From: Calycina herbarum
Taxonomy: Eukaryota; Ascomycota; Leotiomycetes; Helotiales; Pezizellaceae
NCBI GenBank assembly: GCA_001414485.1
Contig: LLEY01000017.1
Span: forward strand, 248,001-312,000
Reading direction: 5' to 3'
DNA length: 64,000 nt
The notes under the pieces were generated by a model that saw nothing but the letters and a program-made list of their open reading frames with translations, did not search any database and was not told the DNA's origin. Position 1 is the stretch's first letter. Every line of letters starts with the position of its first letter. Position numbers and translations under genes: made by a program. Below are positions 44,116 to 56,625 of this stretch, in pieces.

Positions 44116-46547
44116 TCAATCAGCCATCTCCGCCTCCAAGATGGCTCTTCTCGTTGCATCTTCCTCCAACCATTTCCCAATGCGAGCACCCACATCTCCA
44201 ACCAAGCTCTCATATTGAGGGCCCGGGAAGAAAAGTCCGCAGTGTGCACCAACCTCGTCAACTCCCTCCATGTACACCCTAACCCAACATTTATCCCTCT
44301 CGCCTCCATACTTGGGAGGGAGAATGCAAAACTTTTTGTCCCGCTTGGGCTTGTCATCGACGACCGATGATGTGATCGATCCCGTCCTCTCTGTTGGAGG
44401 CTTCTCGGGATTTACTGTGGCCAATCTCTTTTGCTCTTCTTTCTCCTCTTTAAGGCGTTGTTTTCCCTCGGCCTTCTGTAACTTTTCTTGTTCTTGCCGA
44501 GCTTTCTTCTCACGCTTTTCAACTAGCTTACGTCTATCCTTGATAGCACTCTCTCGGTCTTTGATTGCTTGCTGATAAACTTTAGTGACCCTCTTGAATT
44601 CCTTTTCTGCAATTTTGCGAGAATCTTTATCTGTGTAAAGGGTAAGGTCAATCGGTTCTGGCTCAGTGGGCATTTCGGGTATTGGGGGGAGAGGTGGTTC
44701 GGAGCTTTTTGGTTTAACCTCTTCAACTGGGGGATCCGATGCTGCGGGATCCGATACCTCATTTGAAGAGGGAGCCACTGGCTCTGGGAAGTCGTCATCT
44801 TCAATAGGCATCGAATCGATGTGCTGCATTGCAGGTAACTCAGTAGAATCATCCTGTACTCCTGAGTTCTCGCCCAAATTCTGCATTTGCGCCTTGATGG
44901 GAGACATATCAGATGTTTCATTGCTCTCTTCCAATGGCCGAGGAGTGACTGCTCCGTCCCCGTGTTCCTCAACAAGAATGGTTGGTGCCTGCTGTGAAGA
45001 ATCGTGCTCTATAGGGTTTAGGCCTAGTCCGTTCAAATCATTTCTGAGATTTTGAAGATTCTCTGCCTCGTCCTCGGGGTCCTCAACGGAACGTGTCGGT
45101 GGTGTCTTTGGCGGCTTTGGTCTACCTGTGCTTGCAGTGTAATAATTGACAAACCTCACACGCATATTTTGTGACCCGGTTTGACCCGGACGTCTGGTTA
45201 TATCATCAACATCTTCTAGTTTACGGACGTTTTCGTAGCGAATTTTCAAACCAGTGTAGTCTGCCATAACGCCGCCAAATTCAATGTGCGACATGAAGTA
45301 TTCTTTTGTAGCTCCGGTGAGACCATCAGAGTGCTTGTTGATGAAGTGCAGTAAACTAGAAATGCCCTTTCTTTCCGGTAGGCGAACATCGTTTGGAAAT
45401 GGTGCATTGAAAAATGGATCATTTGGTGAGTTTGCGCCAGGGGAAGTGATACTTTGAACCAAGCTCATTTGAGAAGTTGCATCTGACGATATTGAAGGGG
45501 TGTAGCCTTGGGACGACGAATGCATAGAAGCCTGACTGCTCATTGATGGCGTGGTCATGCCACTGGCAGAGGAAGGAGGGGACTTGGCACCAGGTGGATT
45601 GGCTGGTCGAAATAGACTGCTTAAGCCAGCCCCTACTACTCCGGGGTGCATACCCAGAAAGGGTGTATCGAAATTGATTGTGCCTAAAAGCCTATGCCGA
45701 AGCGGCTTTCCATCGACAGGTGGGAAAGGTCTCTGTAGAGCGACTTCCGCACTCAGTATGCCTCCCATACTGTGCCCAAGGAGGACAACTTCTGTATTAT
45801 CATTCTCGTGTGGTTCCAGCCTGAAGGGTTGTTAGCTAGATATGTTCAAGGAAAGGGTAGGGCATACCAGTTGGAGAAATCATCACTCGCAAAGTTGATT
45901 GCCTTTCTGGACTTGTAGCGTGGGTAAATCTTCGTATGTACAATATGAGTTTCCGCCATTGTGATTGTGAGAAGGTTGTGAATATGAGCCGGAAAACTTT
46001 GGAAACTAGTCTCATTTCCCATAAAGCCATGAATGAAAACCAACAGCAACGTTCGGCGCCCATCCCTCGCCGATTCTGAAGGTACCAGAGAGTGCGTAGA
46101 GGAGGATCTGGGATCATAGGACCGCCATTGTTCGGATATCATTTTGCTCCTTTTGGCGTCGTTCGCGTTGTATGCAGGAGGGGCAGCATGGAAGGATTGA
46201 GGCTGGGGATTTCGAGGTGGAGGAGGTGGAGGGACAGGACGATAAGCTCCTCCCAGTTCGTTGCGACGTTTCTCTTCCAACTGTGCCTGCGTCGCCATAT
46301 GTTCCCTTGGATCTCGTCGATCGCCTGCCTTCTCTGCGAGTTGAGCTGGAGTTGCGTGTATATGCGATGAAGATAGCATTTCGTTCCGACGTTTCTCGTC
46401 CAGCTGTGCTTGTGTCGCCATATCTTCTCTCGGGTCTCTTCTTCCCTTTTCTGCCAATTGTGCTGGTGTTGCTGCTGTATGCAGTGAAGATTCCGCAGCA
46501 TCAGCTCTCGCGCGAGCTTTCTCGTCCGTCTGGGCTTGAGTTGCCAT
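44116..46547 (-). CDS. Alpha/beta-hydrolase (lipase/esterase-like) with N-terminal repeats and coiled-coil tail
   Basis: Exons 45868-46547 and 44116-45820 join across a 47-nt intron that splits a Trp codon; 794 aa. Residues 1-98 hold nearly identical units of 41-42 aa starting MATQAQ (at 1, 43 and 84; the third is partial), each with DEKRRNE, ATPAQLAEK and RRDPRE. A Pro-rich linker follows. The hydrolase part has LLLVFIHGFMGNETSF (oxyanion region) and the nucleophile elbow LLGHSMGG (Ser about 244), then NFDTPFLG. A disordered Ser/Pro/Glu-rich region leads to a strongly charged Lys/Glu coiled coil (about 44400-44600), and the C-terminus is FCILPPKYGGERDKCW. Substrate unknown; lipid or ester hydrolysis is inferred. 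Confidence 0.88.
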
Positions 46548-48534
46548 GGTTGCCTGGTTTCTGGAAGATATTTGCGAGTGGCAGAAATGTTGGATGTTGA
46601 TGTTTTGTTTGAAGTTTCGGTGCTGTCATGGTGGTAGGTTAGTCAAACAGGTTCTGCAGACCAATAGCGGGGGAGGGGATCCAGATAAACACAATCGCCA
46701 ACAACCTTGGGAGGCGTGAGGTCATGCCGCAGTGACTGGCTGGAAAATGTCACATGATTAAGAAATCTGAATTGATATGGACTGAATCTTTGAGCTACTC
46801 TACGGACTCAAACCGACCTCTCAGATCTTTCTTTCTCTCATTTGTTTCATTTGCCAAGGGAAGGATTCGTCATTTCTCGGGGGATTTGAGATTTGAGACA
46901 CAATCGATGGGGAAGAGTGGGGAGTTGGGAGATGAACATGGGCGGTTGAAAATAAACTTCTGAAATTCCGAGGAATAATTTTACAAGTCAGAGGTCAAAG
47001 CATGCCGCATTTCCGGATGGAGGAGAACGAGCCCAGGCCTTCCTAGAGGAATCTGGCTGTCAAGTCTTGAAATCATCGTGTTGTGAGGAACGAGGCGAGG
47101 GAACATGTGAATAGCCTCCCGAGTAGTTTGAAGAATAAAAGCGGCAGTAAATACTTATCGTTGTTCTAACTTCGTATCACAGATTTGGTATTACCTGTAT
47201 ACTCTGGGGAAATGGAACAAGATAGTTCTAAAAGATCTGGGTTAATATTCTTGCGTAGATTACTCCAAGTTAGAGCAAAGGGAGTTGGAAAGTTGGAGAC
47301 AGGCCTAAGTGGGGGTACCTACGTTCGTATTCTAACTTGTAGAAAGACTTGCATGCTCTTGCATGGCCAAGTCTGCCTCCTTAGGTACATCCTGCTTTGC
47401 CGCTCTCATCTCGATGGGAATTACTTTGGATCGTACCGAGTTTTATAAATACGGATGGGTAATGTTGAGGCCAATTAAAATATCTCCGTCAGGACTTGAC
47501 GCCTTTTGACGACTCGCAGCGCGGGAGGGTCAAGCGCTTCGTGTCTTGAGTCTTGGGATTAATAAGAGTTTCGCGTTGGAGGAGAGGATGAGGATGAGAG
47601 GAATCGAGGATCGGTTGGTGTGGGTGAGATCTGGCCCAGCCAAAAGATAGGAGAACCAAAAATACTTTTGCCCAAGAACTTCTAATAATACCGAGAAAGA
47701 CCAATAAAATAAGAGACTACTAAGACGGCGAGGAAACAGACCAATGGTTCCTTCGTTCATGTGTGTTCGATGCGGCAATCGAGCATACTAGATCCACACT
47801 AGCGATGGTTCCTGAAAAATGTTTCTGATGACGGGCCGCGCTCGGCTGCAGACGCTTCTGCTGCTGTCACCAGCGCAGATTGAGGTTCTTGTGAGAACTG
47901 CCCACCCTGGTTGGAGGAAAAGCGGCACCCTACAATCCTACTCATCAGTCCGACTAAGTTAGGTAATCGAGAAGAAGGAGTCGGCCAATTGATCGAAATT
48001 CAAGAGATATGAGTTATGAGCGTAGTTAAATTGTCAATCGACCTTCTCCAACCACTCTTCAAGCAAAAGCTAACCTAACTCTGTCGTACAAATTACCTTA
48101 GCGGTTCTACGTACGGAGTAGATGAAGAAAGTGGATCACTGGGTGAGTGAGTGCTGCTTTGGCAAGAGGGACCAATTCAATTTAGGAAAATAACCTATCA
48201 GGTCCGATGCTTGCAAGCCACCCCGTTGAGGGTTGCTAGTCCCACTTAAGATCGGCTTGTCATTGGCCCATCAGCCATCTTGACTGGGGTCTAAAATGAG
48301 GTTCGCCTGGGGAAGGAGCGACCCTCCTTTTTGCACCTGCATCCCACGAATGAGCTCCCTCAGAGAACCACCCACGACCGAACCTCATCTCTACCTGCCT
48401 TCGTACTCTTCAATCTCACGGTTTCCTCTCAACACCATGAGATGATTGCCCGTCTGCATCTCTCATCGCGTCAGATCGCGGAGTCAAGTCGGCCAGCAGC
48501 GCTGTAGAAGCAGCAGCACCATCGCGAACTCGCC
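46548..48534. other. Intergenic region of 2 kb between divergent genes, no gene seen
   Basis: Presumed to hold the promoters of the hydrolase (left) and the Ser/Thr-rich membrane protein (right). Short frames only. Sequence just before 48535 is rich in CAG repeats and may be 5' UTR. Confidence 0.5.
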
Positions 48535-50182
48535 ATGAGCGACGACGCAACAATTCCTGGGCCATCATTCCTTCTGGCCAGGCACGAGAACGCTCATCGC
48601 GAGCACGCACGACACACACCACACCACCATAATCACAATCACCAACACCAACTACACAAGCGTCAGGAGGGAACAGGAGGAGGAACAGCTGTAGAGCAGG
48701 CCACCGCCGTCACGACCGTAATCGCTACCGTCTCCTACGTCCAACAAATCGATGTCGATTCCACCGGCAGCACCTTTGCCATCGAGCGAATCTTGACCAA
48801 CACTCCTAATGCCTCCGGAGCTGCGCCGACGACAACAACCTCAAGCTCCACCAATGCCATCTCCAGCTCAGCGTCATCACTAATATCATCCTCCTCGGAT
48901 GCCTCTGCGTCTGGATCACAGTCTTTACAATCAGTTGCGAGCACATCACTGTCCTCGACGTCCACTCCTTCAACATCCCCTTCAGTAACTTCGACGATAC
49001 CCCCTTCAAGTACTTTTGCCTCACTTTCCGTCAGCTCTAATTCCACCACTTGTAAGTAAAAGGGTCAATTGGGAGGGAGACGGGTGAAATGTTAATAATC
49101 TTTCTATAGCAACATTAATTTCGAGCTCTAGTAGCTTACTCTCGACCACCCTTTTAAACTCGACCACTTCTTCGACCTCTTCAACCTCGTTCTCTTCTTC
49201 TTTATCTTCTTCTTTTACATTTAGTTCTTCAATCTCCTCCTCTTCGCCCGAAAGTTCCTCCACAACTTCCTCCTCGTCTTCTATAACTTCGTCATCGTCT
49301 TTTACCTCGCTCAGTTCGTCCTCATCTGTGCAAACCACTGGAGCTGTGGGGGGTGTTGGAGGAGGATCAGGCGTAGCTACAACTAGTGCTTCCCCTTCGA
49401 GTACGGCTGGCGCGGGCAATGCATCATCCTCGGATTCAACACCACCACCTACCTCGGTCGTGGTAGGTTCTGTTATTGGGAGTGTTGCCGGATTCGCTTT
49501 TATTGTATTGTTAATATTGGCTCTCGTCAAATGGAGGAAACGAAAGAATATGCTGTCCTTGGGCAATGGGACCGAGGGCGGCGCTGCTGGATCAACAACA
49601 CGGGAATTACCTCCAACTGAGCCTGCACCTTCGAGTGCTATGACACAAAGACGATCGATTGCATTTGCGGTACCATCTGCGTTAGCCTCTCTTACCGGAA
49701 TAAGCAAACGAGCTTCCCAGAAAACCGACAGGACGGCTTCGTCGACCGCTGGAAGTGAACGTGGATTCTATCGAGTCTCTGGGAGAAAACTGCCTTCAGT
49801 GCTACAGACAGGTGGTGATGGTTATGGAGGGGGCTTTCCGGACACAACTGGAAATACCATGAGCGGATCATCCTTCTACCGGGACTCCACAGGGACCTAT
49901 GGTGGCCCTGGTCCTAGCGGTCCCCCTCCTGGCGGAAGTCCTCTATCAAGCCCTCTGGCGCCATCGCCACCCGCGGGAATTGGGATAGAACGTGATAGTG
50001 GGGTTCCTGTTATGCGACCAAGTCCAGCCCGCACGCCAGTTACAGAGCATGGTCCCTTTGGTGTCTTGCCACCGCCACCTTCCCTAGAGCCGCCTCGTCG
50101 ACCTAACCGCCCTGACGAACTGGGTCGATCCCATCCATCCCAAGATGGCTCGCACGCTTCGAGATTTACCGAAGAAGTTTGA
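48535..50182 (+). CDS. Ser/Thr-rich single-pass membrane protein (Mid2/WSC-sensor-like architecture)
   Basis: Exons 48535-49051 and 49110-50182 join in frame to 529 aa. After a His-rich stretch and HKRQEG (a dibasic Kex2-like site) comes an unusually long Ser/Thr-rich region of about 200 residues, expected to be O-mannosylated. Then a Gly-rich hinge, one hydrophobic span (VGSVIGSVAGFAFIVLLILA) and the basic stop-transfer KWRKRK. The cytosolic tail of about 200 residues is Pro/Gly/Ser-rich. This matches fungal cell-wall-stress sensors such as Mid2 in layout only; no WSC cysteine domain is present. No signal peptide follows this ATG, which is odd for such a protein, so the 5' end may be mis-set or an upstream exon missed. 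Confidence 0.75.
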
Positions 50183-50663
50183 TTGAAAGAAGCTTTTTTT
50201 GTCTCAGGATGATCGTCTGTGCCTCGGGCTCAGGGATTTCCGAACCCTTCATGATGATGAAATCTTCCTTCAGTTTCTGTAGATATTTGTTCAAAATTTC
50301 CGAGCATTTGTGGGGGCGGAAGTCCCCGATTCTTCTGGCCTTTGATTTGGATATCAGTGCATTCTTTTTGCACCATTTGGTTGGCGTGTAACTCCTGGTG
50401 TACAGCAGGAGCGTCAATTCTAAGGCCAGGTCTGGAGAGACCCGATACGATTTGTTTTTTGATGTTACTACTTAAGTAAGATTCCCTCTGGTGACATCTT
50501 GATCACGATGGAATTGGAGAGGAAGTTCTTTTTTTAATGCAGGAGGCAAGATCTTCCTTCTCTCGTCAATTTGCAGATGGGGTATTCGGGTCGAGGATCT
50601 GTTGGATTATAATAATTGTTTCGACCCGTGTCATCATGTATAATACCATAGTAAGTTCAGATC

Positions 50664-50682
50664 AGAGAGAGAGAGAGAGAAG
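50664..50682. repeat. (GA)n microsatellite
   Basis: Run of alternating G and A, about nine dinucleotides, in the 3' flank of the Ser/Thr-rich membrane-protein gene. Confidence 0.85.
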
Positions 50683-51165
50683 ATTTGGTAGAGGATAAAA
50701 TTTAATGCTTCAATGAAATGAACCTTTGGTCTACAATGTTTGTGAATTGAACATGGCGTGCGGCCTCGATCTGAGAGCTTGGGATTTTTGGGGATTTTTA
50801 TACCAGAACGGGTACAATAACAACTCAGCCCGTCTGAAAAATGGGGGTAAGATGTCCTCCGGTCAGTCAAGATATCAAACACACAAGTTACGCTGAGGGG
50901 GAGTGGCTGAGTAGGATGATGATACCGTGGAGACCTTGGGGTGTTATCGACATTTGTCACTTTGAGTGAGCGGATTGTCTCTGGTGGTTGGGCTTGGTTG
51001 GTGGGTTTGGGGGGGTGGACATGACTTTTGTTACAGTTCTGAAACGTTGACCTTTGATCTTCCCGGAGTCATCATTATTGCACCATTATTGCAGGTGGGG
51101 TGGGGTGAGGAGACGATTTGATATTTTGAGGCGCCGCGAGAGGTGGGTTGGAGTTGGAAGTTTGG

Positions 51166-51222
51166 TGGTTCGTGGTTCGTGGTTCGTGGGTGAGTGAGTG
51201 AGTGATTGAGTGAGTGAGTGGT
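51166..51222. repeat. GGTTCGT triplet repeat followed by (GAGT)n
   Basis: Three tandem copies of a GGTTCGT unit run directly into seven or so GAGT units with one variant. Confidence 0.75.
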
Positions 51223-52055
51223 GTGGTTTTTGAGGGTTTTGAGAAATTGACCGAGCACTGGCGCGGCTGACGAGATAGTAGGAGAAAGTCGAATTAATAA
51301 GATAGTGGTAGATAGATGGGTGAACTGGTTTCTTTCTAGAAGACCTCGGAGGGTTCTTATTGTGAGATGGAGTTTTGATTAAGCTGTAGGTAGTGTGAGA
51401 TAGCGGGGTGGATGTGGTGCTTTAGAGGAAGACTGGTGGGACTTGCTCGTGGGGTTTGTAATCGTCTTATGCCAACTTGGAAAAAGGGTTGAAAGTCGAG
51501 AGATCTTGCTTCCAATTTGAGCGACTTTCACATCATTTTGACGCTTCTGCAAGGGGAATATCTCGTGTCACATTTGCCCTAAATCTCGTACTAGGGAGGT
51601 GCTAATTTGTGGTTGAGTTTTTAGGGCACCTAGTGATTGAGGCGCAGTCATGGTGTTTTGATACCCTGCAAGACTTACACAGGTCAGCATGTTGTCGGCC
51701 GAAGGGGGCATTGTAGATGTTGGTTGGCTTGCACTAGATTACGGAGGTACATACTTGCTCTGTAATCACATCTTCTGGGGAGAAGAGAAGTGAGCTTCTT
51801 TTGAATCGACTGCGGACCGTCAACGGCGGAGAAGAAATTGGTGTTTGGACGTTGGGCCTGTAAAGACGGAGTCGGGGAGTGAAGAATGAGCACACTGGAG
51901 TGCAGCGAATCGAAACACGCCGCGCTCTTCGGGCTTCTTGGGTGCTTCGTACTCCGTGGCTTCCGCGCTTCAGACTTGAACTCCCCCTTCCTCTTCTCCT
52001 CTTCTCCTCTTCTCCTTTCCTCTCAGAAGCAATTAATTTCATCGAACGAATCGAA

Positions 52056-52099
52056 GCATTCTGGCAGCATTCTGGCAGCATTCTGGCAGCATTCTAGCG
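52056..52099. repeat. 11-bp tandem repeat, four copies
   Basis: Unit GCATTCTGGCA, three perfect copies plus a variant (GCATTCTAGCG). Confidence 0.85.
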
Positions 52100-52964
52100 C
52101 TGCTCAATTCTCTGTACTACTACGGATCACTTGGTTCCCTTTGCTTGTCGTTACTATTCACAGCTATTCACAGTGCTTGGCACTTTAACCCTCTCGCTTG
52201 AAGGCTTCAACTGAGGTGCTCTCCTGTTGATACGTACTGCCCCTGTTGATAAGTACTGCTACTGGAGTGAAGAAGGCCTTACCCACCTTTTTCTCTTTCG
52301 AATCGCCCTCCCCTCGGTCTCTGTTACGTTCCCCTCCATCCCTCCTTCGTCCCTCTCGCCCACAAGCTCAGTGCCAGCCACCACGTCTTTATCCACCTTA
52401 TCCCACCTCCTGCTGTGCTTGTGCAGCGGTACAACCCTTCCCTTCCCTTCCACCCTTGCTTACAGAGGTACACAACAGCCCAAACCACCCCCCTCCATCA
52501 CACCTTGTGGCCTCGACCTCGAAACTCCAAATAAGGCCCTGAAGCTTCCCTTTTTCGTCCCTGCATCCATTCAAGCCCCTGCACATCTGCACTGGACCCC
52601 CCCCCCCCCCAAGTGCTCGCCCTGCCCTGCCCTGCTCCGCATCCCGCAGACGCTGTTACGGAATCTTCAGCACTCTGACCCATTGGCCTCCCTTGCCCCA
52701 AGAGTAAAGAGTAAAGTTGCTGGGATCCTGGGATATCCCGAAAAGGCGCTTGAAGACTGTAACTCCGTACCACGGGAGGGTCAAGCGTCTCTCTCCCTCA
52801 TACATCCCAAATAATACCCAGAACAATCCCAACTTTCACGAATCAACCATACCTCCGCCGCCCGCCTAACGTTAGACAACGCACAATTCCTCGCCTCTAT
52901 CGCTGATAGATTTCTTCTACGAGTTCCGGCCACACGGTCGAAGTGCTAGTCGCAAACAGAAACG

Positions 52965-55941
52965 ATGGACCAGCTACACCACGATAGCAACGGTTATCAG
53001 ATGCCCCAGATGGCACAACAACCCCTCATGAACCACCCACCACCACAACTTTTTGGAGGCTACAGCAGCAACGATGGTCTTCCTATGAATGGAAACATGC
53101 CGGACTTATCGGGTGGAATATTTGGGGATGGGACCTTGTTGGATGAGAGCAATGAGGCAAAGAGAAGGAGGATCGCGAGGGTAGGATAGCCTCGGCTTTC
53201 ACCAACATCGTACTTTCGCCCTTGCTGACTTGGGAATAGGCTTGTGATATGTGTAGGAAGAAGAAGATCAAGTGTGATGGAAAGATGCCAGCGTGTACCC
53301 ATTGCATCAACTACAAGACGGAATGTGTGTTCACGCAGGTGGAGAAGAAGAGAAATCCACCAAAAGGGTATGTCTAAACTCCGGAACATGATAGGATAGG
53401 TCGCTAATGTCTCCTCAGTGCGAAATACATCGAAGGCCTCGAAAATCGATTGGGGAGAATGGAGAGCTTGCTGAGGTTATCCGGTTCGTTCTGAAACACA
53501 ATACTTTTGCGCTTGTGTAAGCATGTACATACTAACTTTCCCCAGGACTCTTAAAGGAGGATGATAATGGACGAACAGACTTGGGTACATTGGAGAAACG
53601 TCTTGCGGATCAACAAGCTCAGAGAGCTTCACAGGCACCCACGTCCGGTCCAACCTCGCCGTCGCATAGCTCCCCCGGACACGATCCAAACTCTACATCT
53701 ACACCACGAAGTACTCTCGCGTCACCAGAACCTTCGGTTCGGAATGGCGAAAAGCGTCTTTCGCATGTTACAGTCACGGAGGAGGAAGAGGAGAAACCAG
53801 AAGGTGTGGAGGAGCTCTCTGATATGATGTGCTCTTTAGTGACCAACAATTGTGGTGAAACTCGCTATATAGGTAATGCTGTCTATAGAAGCTATGTTCT
53901 GAATTACATACTAATCATTGGTTAGGTTCATCATCTGGATTTTCTATTTTTTCCCCAAAAGGTATACAATGGGTCAACGACAAAACTGGTGATTCCTCCT
54001 TCCAAGAAATGATCTCTGCCTCTTCCGTGGACGAAAACAAGTACATGTACTGGAAACCAGAAGTATTCGGAGACCTTTTCCATCGCCGAATATTCAAGCA
54101 GCTGCCGCCAAAGAACGAATGTGTGTCTTTGATGAAGGACTTTTTCGAGAACTTTAACTGCATGTTTCCACTCTTCCATCAACCAACCTTTATGCATCTA
54201 GTCGATAGACAATATTCCCGAGACCCTTATGATGGATCCGGATGGTGGGCCAGTTTGAACGTTGCACTTGCGATATCCCATCGATTACGGGTCATGAGTA
54301 ATTTGGTCCCGGCAGAGGAAGACGAGAAGGCTTGGGGATACATGAAAAATGCTCTTGGCGTGTTTACGGAACTCACCATGCGAAATACTGATCTTCTCAG
54401 TGTACAAGCCCTTCTCGGAATGTCACTTTTTATGCAAGGCACACCCAATCCACAACCTTCGTTTTTCCTGGTTGCGGCTGCGATACGTTTATCACATAGT
54501 ATTGGGCTTCATAAGAAGGGTTCTGGATTCAATTTAAACCCAGTCGAGATCGAACAGCGAAAGCGAGTGTTCTGGATTGGTTATATGCTGGACAAGGATA
54601 TTTGCCTACGATCAGGACGACCTACTGTGCAAGATGACGATGATATGAATGTCGAGCTGCCGAGCGCGGATCCAGACGACAATATTGGCAATATCCCTCT
54701 GGCGGATGGAAAAGGAAAAGTGAACATTTTCCGTCTCATGTGCGAATTTGCTACTATCGAGAGTAAAGTATACAAACAATTATACTCAACGAAGGCCGCA
54801 AAACAAACCGACGGCGAGCTTCTCAATACTATCGGAGAGCTCGACCGACAGCTGGAAGAGTGGAAGGACAACATTCCGGTTGACTTCCGTCCGGAACACG
54901 AAATCAAAGCTTCCCATACGCCATTGATACTCCACATTGTTGTTCTTCACTTCACCTATTACAACTGTTTGACAACAATTCATCGCATGTCTGTTCATCA
55001 CGGTTATTGGACAAGTCGGTTATCAAATTTCGCCATTCAAGGATTGAACGCCAGACCCCTTAATCCTCGTGTGTTTTCATCGGCTGCTCTGTGTGTTTCT
55101 GCGGCTCGTGCCTCGATACATTTAATTAAATACGTCCCTCAAGGGGACTTTGCTTGCGTTTGGTAAGTTTTATACTCGATCCTGGTTTGATCGGAAGCTA
55201 ATTTCTAACAGGCTCATTCTTTATTTCCCCGTCTCTGCGCTTGTAACATTATTCGGAAACATTTTACAAAATCCACAAGATCCTCGGGCTCGCGCAGATG
55301 TTCGATTGATGGGTCTCGTAGTCCAATTCTTGTCAATGTTGGGCTCCGAAGAGGAGAACGGTGGCGTAAAGCGCATGCTGGGCGTCTGCACCGAATTCGA
55401 GAGAATTGCAAAAGCTGTATTGGACAAGGCAGAAAAAGACAGCTCCTCGAGAAGAAAACGCAAGAGTGATGGTGATCATCTTGGGAAGACAAAGCCGGCA
55501 CCTCCACAACCCATGCCACACCCCGGACAGACACCAAACATCGCGGACGTATTTTCTCCAGCCATGTCTCACCAAAGCATTCAACAAAATGGATTTGCAG
55601 GTACTCCAATGGCCAACCACGCTTCTCCTCCTCCGCCTCTAGATTACCAACAAGAATTCGGAAATTTTGGGCAGGATTACACCACTCCAACCAATGGAAT
55701 GACTCCTTTCAATGGGGATATGGGATATACCACTAATGGTGGACAACTCAACTCTCCGCTCAACTTGAACTCTTTTCAACAACCTTTCGTACCCCAAGAT
55801 CTATGGCAGATGCCTATGACCTTGGAATGGGATTGGGCGGACATGACGGGTGGAGCCTATCCTAGTTTTGAGAATGGCATTGTGGGGGATCCAAATTTGC
55901 AGAACGTTAATAATCAACATCTACAGCATCAGCCGATGTAA
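52965..55941 (+). CDS. Zn(II)2Cys6 transcription factor with fungal-specific regulatory domain
   Basis: Exons 52965-53180, 53240-53367, 53419-53483, 53546-53872, 53926-55162 and 55212-55941 total 2703 nt in one frame (900 aa). The binuclear zinc cluster starts at residue 74 with spacing C-x2-C-x6-C-x6-C-x2-C-x6-C, preceded by the basic KRRRIAR. A linker and short coiled coil follow ([18 protein letters not shown]). The middle domain (about residues 300-620) matches the Fungal_trans type: [50 protein letters not shown] and [12 protein letters not shown]. The C-terminus is Gln/Asn/Pro-rich, as in activation domains. Its target genes cannot be told from the sequence; no adjacent pathway genes suggest one. 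Nuclear DNA-binding regulator. Confidence 0.95.
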
Positions 55942-56625
55942 CGGAAGTACCATCACAGGCAGGCGAAATTTAGGGGAGGAAAAAGGATTCAAAATGGGGT
56001 TCAGACTTGAATGCATAGACTGGGAGTTTTGATTTCCCTCTTTACTAATTATGGATGCTACTATGAAGTTTCGACGAGAAAATGTTCCTGTTTTGCTGTT
56101 CATGATTTTTGGGGTGGCGTATTTGACAACTACTTTTTTGACGTCATTTTTAAGGGCATTGAATGTGAGTATGGATGTGGTTAAGTGTTGCCATGTATTC
56201 TCTACTCTTGAATGGGGCCTCTGGGGAACTGGATGGGGGAGAGGGAACTGGAGCTGGTTGAGATCAATGGATGGATGGGAATGATTTTGATGATTGTATG
56301 GATGGATCCATACCTTAATTGTTATTATTATAGCAGCAATATATGTTGTAAAGAAGTAAAAAAGTGAAAGATGTGTGTCCAAGTGATATATCGAACAGAA
56401 CCTTGTACAAAAATTAGACCTCGGAGTTAAGTCACGTGTCTTCCGAAGGCACAGAAAGATTCGCGGTCCTCTGTACGGGTCATGGAAAGCTAGCTTAAAC
56501 ACAACCGGCCCATCAACTGCCTCCCAATGAATTAGCACCAAAACAGAGTCACTGGAACCCCCCTCACGAGACAGTGACTCTACCTCCCTCTTTCCGAAGG
56601 TTCATCCTTCTTCTCAACCCCAAGG
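55942..56625. promoter_or_regulatory. Intergenic region upstream of the m-AAA protease
   Basis: 684 bp: 3' flank of the regulator gene and promoter of the protease. A 77-codon frame from ATG 56051 has one hydrophobic segment but no other support, so it is not called. Confidence 0.45.

Larger units (their letters stand above)
50183..52964. other. Intergenic region of 2.8 kb, upstream of the Zn2Cys6 gene
   Basis: No gene supported. It contains (GA)n at 50664-50682, GGTTCGT and GAGT repeats at about 51166-51220, an 11-bp tandem repeat at 52056-52099, a poly-C run at about 52598-52610 and a pyrimidine-rich leader (52280-52960). Frames such as 52227-52814 are low-complexity Pro/Ser and fit a long 5' UTR better than a gene. 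Confidence 0.5.

Noticed and set aside
48735..49707. Two long minus-strand frames rich in Glu, Asp and Val
   Set aside because: They are the antisense of the Ser/Thr-rich coding region; such codon runs give open antisense frames.
52227..52814. 195-codon plus-strand frame rich in Pro/Ser
   Set aside because: Pyrimidine-rich leader DNA upstream of the Zn2Cys6 gene gives this composition; no domain or conserved start.
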